From: Desulforamulus ruminis DSM 2154
GTDB taxonomy: Bacteria > Bacillota > Desulfotomaculia > Desulfotomaculales > Desulfotomaculaceae
Assembly: GCF_000215085.1 (NCBI RefSeq)
Contig: NC_015589.1
Span: forward strand, 1,798,001-1,862,000
Reading direction: 5' to 3'
Length of the DNA stretch: 64,000 nucleotides
The notes beneath the pieces are model-generated. The model made no database searches and was not told the DNA's origin. It was given only the letters and a program-made list of their open reading frames with translations. Positions 36,535 through 45,393 of this stretch are shown one piece after another; within the stretch, counting starts at the first letter, position 1; each line of letters begins with the position of its first letter. The position numbers were made by a program, and so were the translations under genes.

Positions 36535-38045
36535 ATATTCCCGTATTAACCATTACCTTGCTGTCTCCGCTGCTGGCGGCCCTGTTGATTGTGTTTATTC
36601 CCAAAAACGAAGATAAACTGTGCAAATGGGTGGCGGCCCTGGGCACCGGTGTTTCCCTGGCCTTAAGCCTCTATGTTTACTTTGGTTACGACCAGGCTGT
36701 GGGGGGATTGCAGTGGGTTGATTTTGGGAGACCCATTCCCTGGATTGAAGACCTGGGTGTAACCTATTATATGGCGGTGGACGGTTTGAGTCTGCCCATG
36801 CTGCTGCTGACCAATCTCATTGGTTTTGCGGCGGTGTTCGCCTCCTGGAATGTGACGCATCGGGGGAAGGAACTGATGATCCTGCTGCTGGTGCTGATCG
36901 CCGGAGTGATGGGAACTTTTCTAGCCCAGGATTTGTTTATCTTCCTGTTGTTTTATGAAGTAGTGGTAATCCCCATTTACATTATGGTGGTGATCTGGGG
37001 AAGCTCTAAACGGGTGACCAAGGAATATGCCGGTATGAAGCTGACCATTTATCTTTTAATCGGGTCCGCCTTCCTGCTGGTGGGAGTGATCGCCACCTTT
37101 GTTCAATCCGTGACCATTACCGGAAGGCCGGATATGAGCTTTGAGGGTTTAGCCCGGGTGGCCTTTCCGGAGGAATTCCAGATCTATATGTTTGGCTTGA
37201 TGCTGTTGGGCTTTGGCTCCCTGTTATCCATGTGGCCCTTTCACTCCTGGTCCCCGGATGGTTATGCCGGAGCGCCCACGGCGGTTTCCATGATTCACGC
37301 CGGGGTGCTAAAGAAGATTGGCGGCTACGGTTTAATCCGCCTGGCCATCTTTGTGATGCCTCTGGGCGCCAAGTTCTGGGCGCCCTGGATTGCCGTGCTC
37401 GGAGTGGCCGGGGTGGCTTATGCGGCCTTTGGAGCCCTGGCCCAAAAGGACTTGAAGTATGTTGTGGGGTATTCTTCGGTTTCCCATATGGGTTACGTGC
37501 TGCTGGGAGTGGCCTCCCTGGGGGTCATCGGCGTAAACGGCGCCGTGGCCAACATGTTTGCCCACGGCGTCATGGCCGCCTTGTTCTTCTCCATGATCGG
37601 CTTCATCTACGAAAAGACGCATACCCGTTGGATTCCGGATATGGGAGGCTTGTCACACTATGCTCCCCGGCTTTCCGTGGGCTTTATGATGGCGGCCCTG
37701 GCTTCTCTGGGACTGCCCGGTTTAATTAGTTTTGTCCCGGAATTTACCATTTTTGTGGAATCCTTTAAGGTGTTTGGCTGGCTGGCTGTGCTGGCCATCG
37801 CCGGGATCATTATTACCGCCCTTTACGTGCTTAGGGCCGGCGCCAATACGTTGTTCGGACCCGCCCGGCCGGAATTCAGCGGCATAAAGGATTTAAAGGG
37901 TGCGGAGCTGGTTCCTTTGGTGGTCCTGGGAGGGGTTCTGGTCATTGGCGGGATCTTGCCCTCGCTGCTCTTTGATATGGTAAACAGCGGGGTGGAGCCT
38001 ATTCTGGTGCATATCAGTGAAACCCTGCAGATGGGGGGGCGGTAA
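36531..38045 (+). CDS. nuoM: Complex I subunit NuoM
   Basis: A 504-residue antiporter-like subunit. FYEVVVIPIYIMVVIWG, WPFHSWSPDGYAGAPTAVSM and YSSVSHMGYVLLGVA are family hallmarks, including the conserved Glu and Lys of the proton channel. It overlaps nuoL by ATGA. Confidence 0.94.
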   Translation: MNIPVLTITLLSPLLAALLIVFIPKNEDKLCKWVAALGTGVSLALSLYVYFGYDQAVGGLQWVDFGRPIPWIEDLGVTYYMAVDGLSLPMLLLTNLIGFAAVFASWNVTHRGKELMILLLVLIAGVMGTFLAQDLFIFLLFYEVVVIPIYIMVVIWGSSKRVTKEYAGMKLTIYLLIGSAFLLVGVIATFVQSVTITGRPDMSFEGLARVAFPEEFQIYMFGLMLLGFGSLLSMWPFHSWSPDGYAGAPTAVSMIHAGVLKKIGGYGLIRLAIFVMPLGAKFWAPWIAVLGVAGVAYAAFGALAQKDLKYVVGYSSVSHMGYVLLGVASLGVIGVNGAVANMFAHGVMAALFFSMIGFIYEKTHTRWIPDMGGLSHYAPRLSVGFMMAALASLGLPGLISFVPEFTIFVESFKVFGWLAVLAIAGIIITALYVLRAGANTLFGPARPEFSGIKDLKGAELVPLVVLGGVLVIGGILPSLLFDMVNSGVEPILVHISETLQMGGR

Positions 38046-38047
38046 TC

Positions 38048-39478
38048 ATGCAAGTGGATTTTACTCTCTTAACTCCTGAATTGGCAACCTTTATTCTTGG
38101 CTTGGCCACCTTTCTGCTGGGTTTGCTGGTTCCCGGCGGTTCCCGCAAAGGTCTGGGCAGTTTTGCCGCGGCAGGACTGCTGGTGGTCCTGGGGATTACG
38201 GTGCTTTCCTGGGATACCCGGGGCGTACTCCTGCAGGGCATGTATCTAGTGGATGCCTACGCCCAGTTTTTTAAAATATTGTTTTTGGTGTCCGCCATCC
38301 TGGTTATTTTGGGTTCCATCCGCTATATCGACGAGCAGGTGGACAGTCACTTTGAGTACTACCCCACGGTGATCTTTGCCACCCTGGGCATGATGGTTAT
38401 GGCTTCGGCGGGAGATTTTATTACCCTGTATATGGGTTTGGAACTGATGACCATTTCCTTCATTATTTTGGTGGCCCTGCGGACCTGGGACGGCAAATCT
38501 CTGGAAGGCGGCCTGAAATATATTTTGCTGGCCGGATTGTCCACGGCCGTATTATTGTACGGCTTGAGTCTGATTTACGGGGCAACGGGCACCATTATCA
38601 TCCGTCAGGTGGCGGCAAGTTTGGACTTTGGCTACTTTTCACCCCTGTTGGTGATCGGCCTGGTGATGCTGGTGGCCGGCCTGGGGTTCAAAGTTTCGGC
38701 GGTTCCCTTTCACATGTGGAGTCCGGATGTATACGAGAGCGCGCCCACGCCGGTGACCTCTTTTCTGGCCGTAGGTTCCAAAGCAGCGTCCTTTGCGGTG
38801 CTCCTGCGGTTGTTTGTGGACGGTTTGCCTGCTTTGCATCCTCACTGGGCCATGCTGGTGGCGGTGTTGGCGGCTTTGAGTATGGTGCTGGGTAATCTGG
38901 TGGCTATACCCCAGACCAATATTAAAAGAATGCTGGCTTACTCCAGCATTGCCCAGGCCGGTTATATACTGGTGGGGTTGGTTACCGCCAGCGAAGCAGG
39001 AATTAAAGGGGTTTTGTTTTATGCCTTCCTGTATGTTTTTGCTACCATCGGAGCCTTTACCGTGGTGTCGCTGGTCTATAATAAAATAAAAAGTGATGAG
39101 ATTGCCGATTATGCCGGACTGGTTCAACGGGCGCCTCTGGCGGCAACGGTGATGCTGATTTGTCTGCTGTCCATGGCGGGAATTCCGCCCCTGGCAGGCT
39201 TTGTAGGGAAGTTTTATCTTTTTACGACCATCATCCAAGGTTATATGTGGCTGGCCTACCTTGGTCTAATCATGAGCATGGTATCCGTATATTACTACCT
39301 GCGGGTAGTGCTGGTGATGTTCCGGGACGACCCTGTGGACCTGTCTCCTTTGGAGATGGGAAGCGCAGCGAAGATAACCCTGTTGATTACCATGGTGGCA
39401 ACCATTGTCCTGGGGATTTATCCGGGACCCTTGGCTGAGATCGCCAATATTGCAGCCCAATCCTTCTTTATGAAATAA
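38048..39478 (+). CDS. nuoN: Complex I subunit NuoN
   Basis: A 476-residue antiporter-like subunit. YMGLELMTISFIILVAL, KVSAVPFHMWSPDVYESAPT and RMLAYSSIAQAGYILVGL are typical. Last gene of the operon; start 2 bp after nuoM. Confidence 0.94.
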   Translation: MQVDFTLLTPELATFILGLATFLLGLLVPGGSRKGLGSFAAAGLLVVLGITVLSWDTRGVLLQGMYLVDAYAQFFKILFLVSAILVILGSIRYIDEQVDSHFEYYPTVIFATLGMMVMASAGDFITLYMGLELMTISFIILVALRTWDGKSLEGGLKYILLAGLSTAVLLYGLSLIYGATGTIIIRQVAASLDFGYFSPLLVIGLVMLVAGLGFKVSAVPFHMWSPDVYESAPTPVTSFLAVGSKAASFAVLLRLFVDGLPALHPHWAMLVAVLAALSMVLGNLVAIPQTNIKRMLAYSSIAQAGYILVGLVTASEAGIKGVLFYAFLYVFATIGAFTVVSLVYNKIKSDEIADYAGLVQRAPLAATVMLICLLSMAGIPPLAGFVGKFYLFTTIIQGYMWLAYLGLIMSMVSVYYYLRVVLVMFRDDPVDLSPLEMGSAAKITLLITMVATIVLGIYPGPLAEIANIAAQSFFMK

Positions 39479-39508
39479 AGCAATGGCTTTGAGTTGCAGC
39501 AGCAGCGA

Positions 39509-39545
39509 AAATCTCCCCCGGTGACACCGCGGGAGATTTTTTTGA
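39509..39545 (+). terminator. Terminator of the nuo operon
   Basis: AATCTCCC-ccggtgacaccgc-GGGAGATT followed by TTTTT. Confidence 0.88.
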
Positions 39546-39652
39546 GAGCCGTAAATATAAATCCTTTCAAGAATGCACCAAAAAATTAAAAAGCGGCAGG
39601 GGAAAGGAGTTTTCCAGAGAAAATTAGTTAAAAAACTGGAGAGGGTTTACCG

Positions 39653-40021
39653 ATGGATGATACCCGTAAGGCTTTAGGAAACAGGGGAGAGGAAGTAGCG
39701 GCCGGCTTTTTGCGTCAACTGGGGTGGAAGATCATCGAAAGAAATTACCGCTGCCGCATGGGGGAATTAGATATGGTGGCCACGGATGATCAGGGCGTCC
39801 TGGTTTTTGTGGAGGTTCGCACCCGTTCCGGTTCCAGCCATGGGCTGCCGGAGGAGAGCGTCCTTTTGGGCAAGCAAAAAAGATTAAGAATGCTGGCCGA
39901 ATATTATTTACTGCTTCATCCGGAATGGCGCAATAAACCCTGCCGGTTTGATGTTCTGGCCGTTCAGCTCGCTGCCCGGGGAGAAATAAAAACTGTCCGG
40001 CATATTAAAAATGCTTTTTAA
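39653..40021 (+). CDS. YraN family (UPF0102) putative endonuclease
   Basis: A 122-residue protein of the restriction-endonuclease-like fold. LGNRGEEVAAGFLRQLGWKI, GELDMVATDDQGVLVFVEVR (Asp, then Glu-x-Arg as the nuclease core) and the KQKRLRMLAEYYL helix match the family. The cellular role is unknown. Its own leader has GGAGAGG 8 bases before ATG 39653. Confidence 0.9.
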   Translation: MDDTRKALGNRGEEVAAGFLRQLGWKIIERNYRCRMGELDMVATDDQGVLVFVEVRTRSGSSHGLPEESVLLGKQKRLRMLAEYYLLLHPEWRNKPCRFDVLAVQLAARGEIKTVRHIKNAF

Positions 40022-40028
40022 ATAATCC

Positions 40029-40079
40029 AAGGGGCTGATGCAAACAGATCCATAAAGGTTCTAATGCACAGCCCCTTCC
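40029..40079 (+). terminator. Long hairpin after yraN
   Basis: AAGGGGCTG-a-TGCA and TGCA-c-AGCCCCTT pair across a 20-base loop. GGGGCTG/CAGCCCC blocks recur beside repeat copies C, D and E. Confidence 0.6.
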
Positions 40080-40094
40080 TTGCACAAATAAAAG

Positions 40095-40172
40095 AATAGA
40101 ACACGGATTCACACGGATTTAGTATATTAAAATCCGCGCAAATCCGTATAATCCGTTAAATCCGTGTTCTGT
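40095..40172. repeat. Palindromic ACGGATT/AATCCGT repeat, copy B
   Basis: Begins AATAGAACACGGATT and ends ATCCGTGTTCTGTT, with ACGGATT units left and AATCCGT units right. It is the shortest of the five copies. Confidence 0.85.
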
Positions 40173-40257
40173 TGCTTATTAGACCATTGTTATCTACCGG
40201 TTTATTAAAAAGGAGCTTTGTCCCACTCTCTTATATTCTTTGAAATACTTTTATCAG

Positions 40258-40512
40258 TTAATTGGCTTGAGCATATTTACAAAAATTTTTGCACTCCGGA
40301 ACGTAATGGGGAGAAATGCAATCTTCCGGGAAGCCGGGCAGGCTCTCATAACAGGCCGGCGCGTTGCGAACCCGGGAAAAGGAACAAGCTACACAGGCCG
40401 GGGTACAGCCGTATCTTAAGCATGCGCTGCCTCGGGTACCGAAATTGAACTCAAGGTAACAGCAAGGGGGTTTATCACATTTATGGAAAGTTAAATTTGG
40501 TCCGCCGCCCAT
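40258..40512 (-). CDS. Small cysteine-rich protein
   Basis: An 84-residue protein with 11 cysteines, including KCDKPPCCY, GCTPACVACSF and ECKNFCKYA spacings that suggest metal or Fe-S binding. No signal peptide or membrane segment. ATG 40512 has AAGGAGGATCAGA immediately upstream on its strand, which argues strongly for translation. Family not recognised. It lies beside a 49-residue membrane protein gene on the same strand. Confidence 0.7.
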   Translation of the reverse strand: MGGGPNLTFHKCDKPPCCYLEFNFGTRGSACLRYGCTPACVACSFSRVRNAPACYESLPGFPEDCISPHYVPECKNFCKYAQAN

Positions 40513-40547
40513 TCTGATCCTCCTTGTTTATACATGATTTTATCCCG

Positions 40548-40697
40548 TTAACGAGGTCTTTTTAACTGTATGGTTCCCAGCACGAAAAAGGCAATGCCCA
40601 GTAGACAAAATTCAATACTACGTTCAACAAAAAAGCTAACCACAATAAATAACAATCCGGTGGTTCGGAGGGTTTTTGAAAGACTTCTCTGTTCCAT
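40548..40697 (-). CDS. 49-residue two-helix membrane protein
   Basis: Starts MEQRSLSKTLRTTG, then two hydrophobic segments (LLFIVVSFFVE and FCLLGIAFFVLGTI) and a basic KRPR end. ATG 40697 follows GGGGGTGATCTATT. It lies 35 bp upstream of the Cys-rich gene on the same strand, so the two are probably cotranscribed. Function unknown. Confidence 0.65.
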   Translation of the reverse strand: MEQRSLSKTLRTTGLLFIVVSFFVERSIEFCLLGIAFFVLGTIQLKRPR

Positions 40698-40782
40698 AAT
40701 AGATCACCCCCAGTTCGCGTTTAGCCTATGTTAACATGGACGGGCTGAAAAGAAAAGACGGGGATGAAAGATAAGGCTTTTT

Positions 40783-41670
40783 TTATTGATGCCACAGCAA
40801 CCGGTTCTCCTGCAGCGAAGTTTTGATTTGCCCCTGTTCATATAAATAGGTTAAGTAAGCCATGACTGTGGTCCGGTATAAAAAGAAGAGGCCCGGATTT
40901 GAGGTGTCGATTTCCAAATGGGAACATAATTTGGCCAGGAGATCTTCCGCCGAAAGAGGTTCCTTAAGCCAGTTGTTGATTAACTCCAGATGCTGTTGAA
41001 CGGCAGCTCTGTTCTGAGCCAGGTCTTCATAGATGTGCCGGGCCGGCTGACCGTGGGAGGGAACGTACCAGTTGCAATGGATCTCCCCTAGTTTTTGTAA
41101 GGTATTCAGATATTCGGAAATATACACGTTATAGGGAATGCCGTGTTTTTGCAGCAGAGAGCTGCTGAGATAGGCGTCCCCGGTAAAAAGGACCCCGTCT
41201 GCCAGCAGACCGATCTGTCCCAAACTATGGCCGGGCAAATCAAAGACCTCGACATCCACGCCCGCTATCTGCCGGGCTCCCGCAGTTATTTCGCCGGTGA
41301 CCCGGCTGGGCTTGGCCATGAGGAACTTGTTTTGGATTTCTTTCCAGGGATAAGCGCCGCCGGCCAGCATAGCGGGCTCTAGCAGGGGATTTTGAACAAA
41401 GGGCGCTTCCAGGGGGGAGGTATAGATGTCTGCTCCGGTACGCGACTGTAGAAAAGAATTTCCCCCGATGTGATCCGCGTGGGAATGAGTATTCACAATG
41501 GCCTTTATTTTTAAATTTTCTGCCTCAGCTTCTCTTAATAATTTTCTGGCTACCGATTCATCAATTCCGGTATCAATGACCACCGCATCACCGGATGAAG
41601 AGAGGATCAGACCTAAATTTGTCGGTCCCTGAAAAACATAGATGGAACCGGTTAGCTTTGTAAGGGGCAC
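40783..41670 (-). CDS. Metallo-beta-lactamase-fold hydrolase
   Basis: A 295-residue enzyme. NTHSHADHIGG is the dinuclear metal motif; DLPGHSLGQIG, FTGDAYL and VPSHGQP supply the other ligands. A helical C-terminal extension (about 220-290) follows, as in glyoxalase II-like or LACTB2-like members. GTG 41670 is 7 bases after GGAGG; the frame is open to 41718 without an SD. Substrate unknown. Confidence 0.85.
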   Translation of the reverse strand: MPLTKLTGSIYVFQGPTNLGLILSSSGDAVVIDTGIDESVARKLLREAEAENLKIKAIVNTHSHADHIGGNSFLQSRTGADIYTSPLEAPFVQNPLLEPAMLAGGAYPWKEIQNKFLMAKPSRVTGEITAGARQIAGVDVEVFDLPGHSLGQIGLLADGVLFTGDAYLSSSLLQKHGIPYNVYISEYLNTLQKLGEIHCNWYVPSHGQPARHIYEDLAQNRAAVQQHLELINNWLKEPLSAEDLLAKLCSHLEIDTSNPGLFFLYRTTVMAYLTYLYEQGQIKTSLQENRLLWHQ

Positions 41671-41781
41671 AACAAGACCTCCAATCAATATATAGATCAT
41701 CGTAACATATTTTGCCATCTCCCGGCAACTTGATGTATGGGAACACTACAGCCGGGACCTTGGTCCCGGCTGTAGTGAAAT

Positions 41782-42357
41782 CTAGTATTTGCAGTCTAAA
41801 AGCCGCAATTTTCCCCTGATTATGTTCCTGGCATTGCTCAGTCTGGATTTAACAGTGCCTACGGAACATCCCATAATTTGCGATATTTCTTCGTAGGAAT
41901 GACCTCGCAGCTCCCGGAGGACAATTACCTTGCTGTGTTTTTTGGACAATGTGTTAATACAGGTACAGATGGTAGATTTTAATTCTTTATTAATGGCAAC
42001 TTCTTCCGGAGAAGGCAGATTACCGGTCAAGGTATTGGTAAAATAGCCATTCTCAATGGTTCTTTCCAAAGAAATCTCCGTTATTTTTCTTCTCCTGCTC
42101 CTCAATTCGTCATAACAACAGTTTTTGGTGATATGGATCAGCCAGGATTGAAAGGAAGAAGTTTGTCTGAGTTTTGTGATATTCAAATAGGCCTTTATAA
42201 AGACTTCCTGGCAAATATCCTGAGCATCATGCAGGTTGCCCATCATTCTGTAAGCGATAGAAAAAACCTTGGGTTGATACATTTCTATTAATTGATTAAA
42301 ATAACAGTTCCTTTCGCCTCTTAAAACCTTTTTAATGATCGGTTCCTCAACTAACAT
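41782..42357 (-). CDS. ECF-type RNA polymerase sigma factor
   Basis: A 191-residue sigma-70 family protein. Region 2: YQPKVFSIAYRMMGNLHDAQDICQ (in two parts) with EVFIKAYLNI. Region 4: LRELRGHSYEEISQIMGCSVGTVKSRLSNARN. ATG 42357 follows AGGAGGAAAG, and TATAAT lies about 45 bp upstream on its strand. No anti-sigma gene is adjacent, so control is unclear. Confidence 0.88.
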   Translation of the reverse strand: MLVEEPIIKKVLRGERNCYFNQLIEMYQPKVFSIAYRMMGNLHDAQDICQEVFIKAYLNITKLRQTSSFQSWLIHITKNCCYDELRSRRRKITEISLERTIENGYFTNTLTGNLPSPEEVAINKELKSTICTCINTLSKKHSKVIVLRELRGHSYEEISQIMGCSVGTVKSRLSNARNIIRGKLRLLDCKY

Positions 42358-42472
42358 TCTTTCCTCCTAGCAACATCTTATAAACAATTTAAATTATAGA
42401 GTTTAGATAAAACAGGAAAACGAAGCGATAGGGGAGTTCTCTCTTATCTATGCTCCCGTCAGTTGACAGCTT

Positions 42473-42501
42473 AAGTCGAATAATAATGATTATAATAAAA
42501 T
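42473..42501 (+). promoter_or_regulatory. Consensus promoter with Fur-box-like spacer
   Basis: TTGACA (42473-42478), 17 bases, TAAAAT (42496-42501). TAATAATGATTATAA (42481-42495) fills most of the spacer and matches the 7-1-7 Fur box (TGATAAT-N-ATTATCA) at 12 of 14 positions. AT-richness makes chance matches easier, so the Fur assignment is tentative. Confidence 0.55.
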
Positions 42502-42507
42502 AATTTT

Positions 42508-42682
42508 GTGCAAGAAGGCATTTGTTCCAAATTAACTTATTATTGTTACCAATAAAGTACATACGGATAACAGAGAATAAACTGCGGAGAGATGTAGAAG
42601 ATAGGTCTTTTTATTTGGGTACGCTAAACTTTAATTTCAAAAGAACAGGATATGCATCCGGAGCATATCCTGTTCTTTTATC
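42508..42682 (+). ncRNA. Candidate small RNA, about 170 nt, possibly Fur-controlled
   Basis: Begins just after the promoter at 42473-42501 and ends at a perfect 17-bp stem (AAAAGAACAGGATATGC and its complement, 42639-42679) with T-rich 3' arm. No start codon with SD and open frame of more than a few codons was found. No gene follows on this strand. The terminator stem is symmetrical and could also end minus-strand transcripts. Confidence 0.5.
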
Positions 42683-42971
42683 CCTGTAGCGAAAAAATAT
42701 TAATCGGGACAAAATTACATGGATTGAATACAAGCCAACAACGAATCAATCGAATATTTATATTTGAGAAATATATGATATGAGCATAACGCCTGGTAAG
42801 GGCATGCTCTCCATTATGAAGATGCTTTAGAGCATTCAAACAAAATCCGTGGTAGAAATGGTTGACATCTTCTTTGTCCTGAAAACTAGCCAACCTTGCC
42901 AGCCCGTTTCCCTAAAAATTGGTCTTAATCAAAAAATAGGAAATATAAAAAGTGGTTTAAAGGTCGCTAAA
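42683..42971. other. Gap downstream of chemoreceptor gene
   Basis: No supported gene. A 71-codon minus-strand frame (42678-42893) has no SD and runs through the terminator stem, so it is not called. Confidence 0.4.
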
Positions 42972-44591
42972 TTATACATTGAATCCTGCAACTTGACTTT
43001 GCAGTTTATTGGCTATTTTGGCCAGTGATTCCGAAGAGGCATATACTTCTTCCATGATGGCGGTTTGTTCCTCAGTGGAAGCGGCTACATTTTGGATGCC
43101 TGCATTCATCTGCTCAGCGGCAGATACTACATCCTGAATTCGGGTCGTAAGACTTTGAACCGAATCAATAATGGTGTTAAATTTAACCCCCACATTTTGT
43201 ACAACGTCTCTTCCGGACTGAACCTCGTCTGTACCTTGGTCAATGGCCTTTATTGCCTGTTGACTTTCCTTTTGAATTTCTTGAATTATTTGAGTAATAT
43301 CTTTCGCCGCATTGGCTGACTGTTCAGCCAGTTTGCGCACCTCTTCGGCCACAACGGCAAAGCCCTTGCCTGCATCGCCGGCTCTGGCGGCTTCAATGGC
43401 GGCATTTAAGGCCAATAAATTGGTTTGATCGGCAATCCCCGTAATCAGGTCAACCATACGCACAATTTTTTGGTTTTTATCATTCAGGTTTTTAATAACC
43501 TCTGCCACCCGGTTAGTGGAATTGGCAATGACCTTGAATTGTTCCGTAACCTTAACAATCTCACCTTGCCCGTCATTGGCATGTAAGGCTGCATCATCCG
43601 AAGCCTGGGAAATCTCCTGAATATTGGCTGTAACGTGTTCAACGGTGGCGGAAATTTCATTCATGGTTGAAGCGGTTTCCGTGGCGCTGGCGGAAGTTTG
43701 CTGGGACTGATTGGAAAGCTCGGTAGCCATGGTGGTGAGACCGCTTGTGGCTTGCGTTAAACTTTGAATAATGTCTTTTAAATTGTTTTTCATGTTATTA
43801 AAGGATTCGGATAAAGAACCAATCTCATCCTTGGTGCTAATTTTAATATCCTCTACTGCCAGATCCCCTTTAGCAATATTTTTGGCGCCTTGTTCAATTT
43901 CTTTAATAGGGCCAATGATGCTGCGGATCATATAAAAGGCGGAGGCAATACTAAGGAGACAGGCAATTATAATGCTGGTGGTGGTGGAAGCTTTACTTTG
44001 CGCGTAAATGCGCTCGCTTTCACTGCTGGCCTTATCGGCATTGCTCTGGTTGTATTTTAATAATGCGTCGGACGCATTCCGAACGTAACGATACAAAGCG
44101 GCACTTTCATTCATTAAAACATTTCTCGCGGCGGTTTCATCGTTTTCCCGGCTAAGCTGCAAAAATCTTTCCTGGGATTCCTTATAATTAGTAATTTCAG
44201 ATTCCAGAACAATGTAAAGGTTTTGCTCTGTTTGGTTGGTGTCTTTGTTAAAGTAATTCATGTGCTCGCTTATTTTTTGCAGATTAGCGGCCATCACTTC
44301 TTCACTGGCTTTTTTATTTTTTTCTAAGGGAGAAAGAAGGTGTTCATATTCTTTGGAACGGGTATCGGATATGAGAGAGTTAATTTCTTCCGAATGGTGA
44401 ACTCCGGGCAGCCAGACATTGGTGATCTCCGATGCTTTATCACTGACGGTTCCTAAATTAATGTTGCTTAAAATACCTGAGACGGTAATGATCAGGAGCA
44501 AAAGACCAAAGGTAAATACCAGTTTCTTTTTAAGGGTTAGCGAGATAAATCCGATTTTGGGAAAGAATTTTCTTAGATTCACTTTATTCAT
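42972..44591 (-). CDS. Methyl-accepting chemotaxis protein
   Basis: A 539-residue receptor. First membrane helix at about 22-42, a four-helix-bundle extracellular sensor (about 43-198), second helix at about 199-220, HAMP (about 221-275) and a cytoplasmic signalling domain with [20 protein letters not shown] and [20 protein letters not shown] 44591 has AAAGGAT 10 bases upstream; TTG 44609 overlaps that SD. Expression is controlled by a c-di-GMP-I riboswitch (44718-44835). Confidence 0.92.
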   Translation of the reverse strand: MNKVNLRKFFPKIGFISLTLKKKLVFTFGLLLLIITVSGILSNINLGTVSDKASEITNVWLPGVHHSEEINSLISDTRSKEYEHLLSPLEKNKKASEEVMAANLQKISEHMNYFNKDTNQTEQNLYIVLESEITNYKESQERFLQLSRENDETAARNVLMNESAALYRYVRNASDALLKYNQSNADKASSESERIYAQSKASTTTSIIIACLLSIASAFYMIRSIIGPIKEIEQGAKNIAKGDLAVEDIKISTKDEIGSLSESFNNMKNNLKDIIQSLTQATSGLTTMATELSNQSQQTSASATETASTMNEISATVEHVTANIQEISQASDDAALHANDGQGEIVKVTEQFKVIANSTNRVAEVIKNLNDKNQKIVRMVDLITGIADQTNLLALNAAIEAARAGDAGKGFAVVAEEVRKLAEQSANAAKDITQIIQEIQKESQQAIKAIDQGTDEVQSGRDVVQNVGVKFNTIIDSVQSLTTRIQDVVSAAEQMNAGIQNVAASTEEQTAIMEEVYASSESLAKIANKLQSQVAGFNV

Positions 44592-44653
44592 TTTTTGGTA
44601 TCCTTTCAATTGTTTTAAGATACTAGGTCATAGGTATGACCACACAAACAAGG

Positions 44654-44689
44654 TTAAAGCTTATTAATCTTGAAAAAGATGCATTTCAT
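44654..44689 (-). CDS. Possible 11-codon leader peptide
   Basis: MKCIFFKINKL followed by a stop. AGGAGGGAGG lies immediately before the ATG, a much stronger SD than that of the chemoreceptor gene 60 bp further on. It lies between the riboswitch terminator and the receptor gene. It could be a translated leader or a ribosome landing site; evidence is the SD only. Confidence 0.4.
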   Translation of the reverse strand: MKCIFFKINKL

Positions 44690-44717
44690 TCCTCCCTCCT
44701 CTAAAGGTATTAAACAT

Positions 44718-44743
44718 TAAAAAAGGGCCTGAAAAATCAGGCC
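44718..44743 (-). terminator. Terminator of the c-di-GMP riboswitch
   Basis: On the minus strand GGCCTGA-ttt-TCAGGCC is followed by CTTTTTT, directly downstream of the aptamer. Confidence 0.85.
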
Positions 44744-44761
44744 GCTTAACGCAGAATTTCT

Positions 44762-44838
44762 TTAAGCAACCTGGCAACCATAGCATTTCTGCCTTAGGCC
44801 CATAGCTTTGCGTCTCTGCCTTTCGACAGATTTGCCCG
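44762..44838 (-). promoter_or_regulatory. c-di-GMP-I (GEMM) riboswitch
   Basis: The minus strand reads GACGCAAAGCTATGGGCCTA, then AGGCAGAAATGCTATGG and TTGCCAGGTTGC. These are the conserved A-rich P1b junction, the GGGCCU tetraloop-receptor side and the GCC-GGUUGC-like helix of class I cyclic di-GMP aptamers. An intrinsic terminator and then a chemoreceptor gene follow, so c-di-GMP should switch receptor expression. Confidence 0.9.
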
Positions 44839-44980
44839 ATATTTAACAATTAGCTATATTAAACAACAAATTATAAAATCCTTTTATTTTTAATAAGTTT
44901 TTTATATAAAAAAATACATTTATTTTAGGTTATTGGATTTTGTCTTTTCTACTGCCCTTTTCCATACTTCCAGGTACGGT

Positions 44981-45376
44981 TTAAGAAGAGGGCTGTTTCT
45001 GTTTTATAAACCGGTAGCCCTGGCGGGAAAGAATTGCAACTGCCTGTTCAAGCCGGTCTTCTTTAACCAGCAAATAGTCCGTGTCATAGGTTGAGATGGC
45101 AAAGATGCTGATGCCTGCCTGGGCCAGAGGGAGGGTCAGCGAGGAAAGGACGCCGGTTAAAGAAAAGTCCAGAGGTCCTTCCACCTTGAGACAACGCCAG
45201 TTTCTTTCACAGTTCAGGGTCTCGGGTGTACTTTCCTGGGGGCACACCAGGGAGAGTTCGTCCATGGTTTTGGTAATAGAAAAAAACTTTCCCCCTACAG
45301 CCCAGTGGGGAAGGGCTGTGGAAGGAGGGAAGCGACACACGGCAAAGGTGCCTTCTAATAGAGACAGATTTAACAT
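44981..45376 (-). CDS. ACT-domain protein
   Basis: A 131-residue protein. The C-terminal half, with PLAQAGISIFAISTYDTDYLL, matches the CASTOR/ACT_7 type of ACT domain, which binds amino acids. It starts 17 bp after the aminotransferase gene on the same strand (ATG 45376 follows AAAGGGTATAA). A regulatory partner for amino-acid metabolism is likely, but the ligand is unknown. Confidence 0.8.
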   Translation of the reverse strand: MLNLSLLEGTFAVCRFPPSTALPHWAVGGKFFSITKTMDELSLVCPQESTPETLNCERNWRCLKVEGPLDFSLTGVLSSLTLPLAQAGISIFAISTYDTDYLLVKEDRLEQAVAILSRQGYRFIKQKQPSS

Positions 45377-45393
45377 TGATTTATACCCTTTCT

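Noticed and set aside
42678-42893. 71-codon minus-strand frame downstream of the chemoreceptor gene
   Set aside because: No SD, and it runs through a terminator stem.
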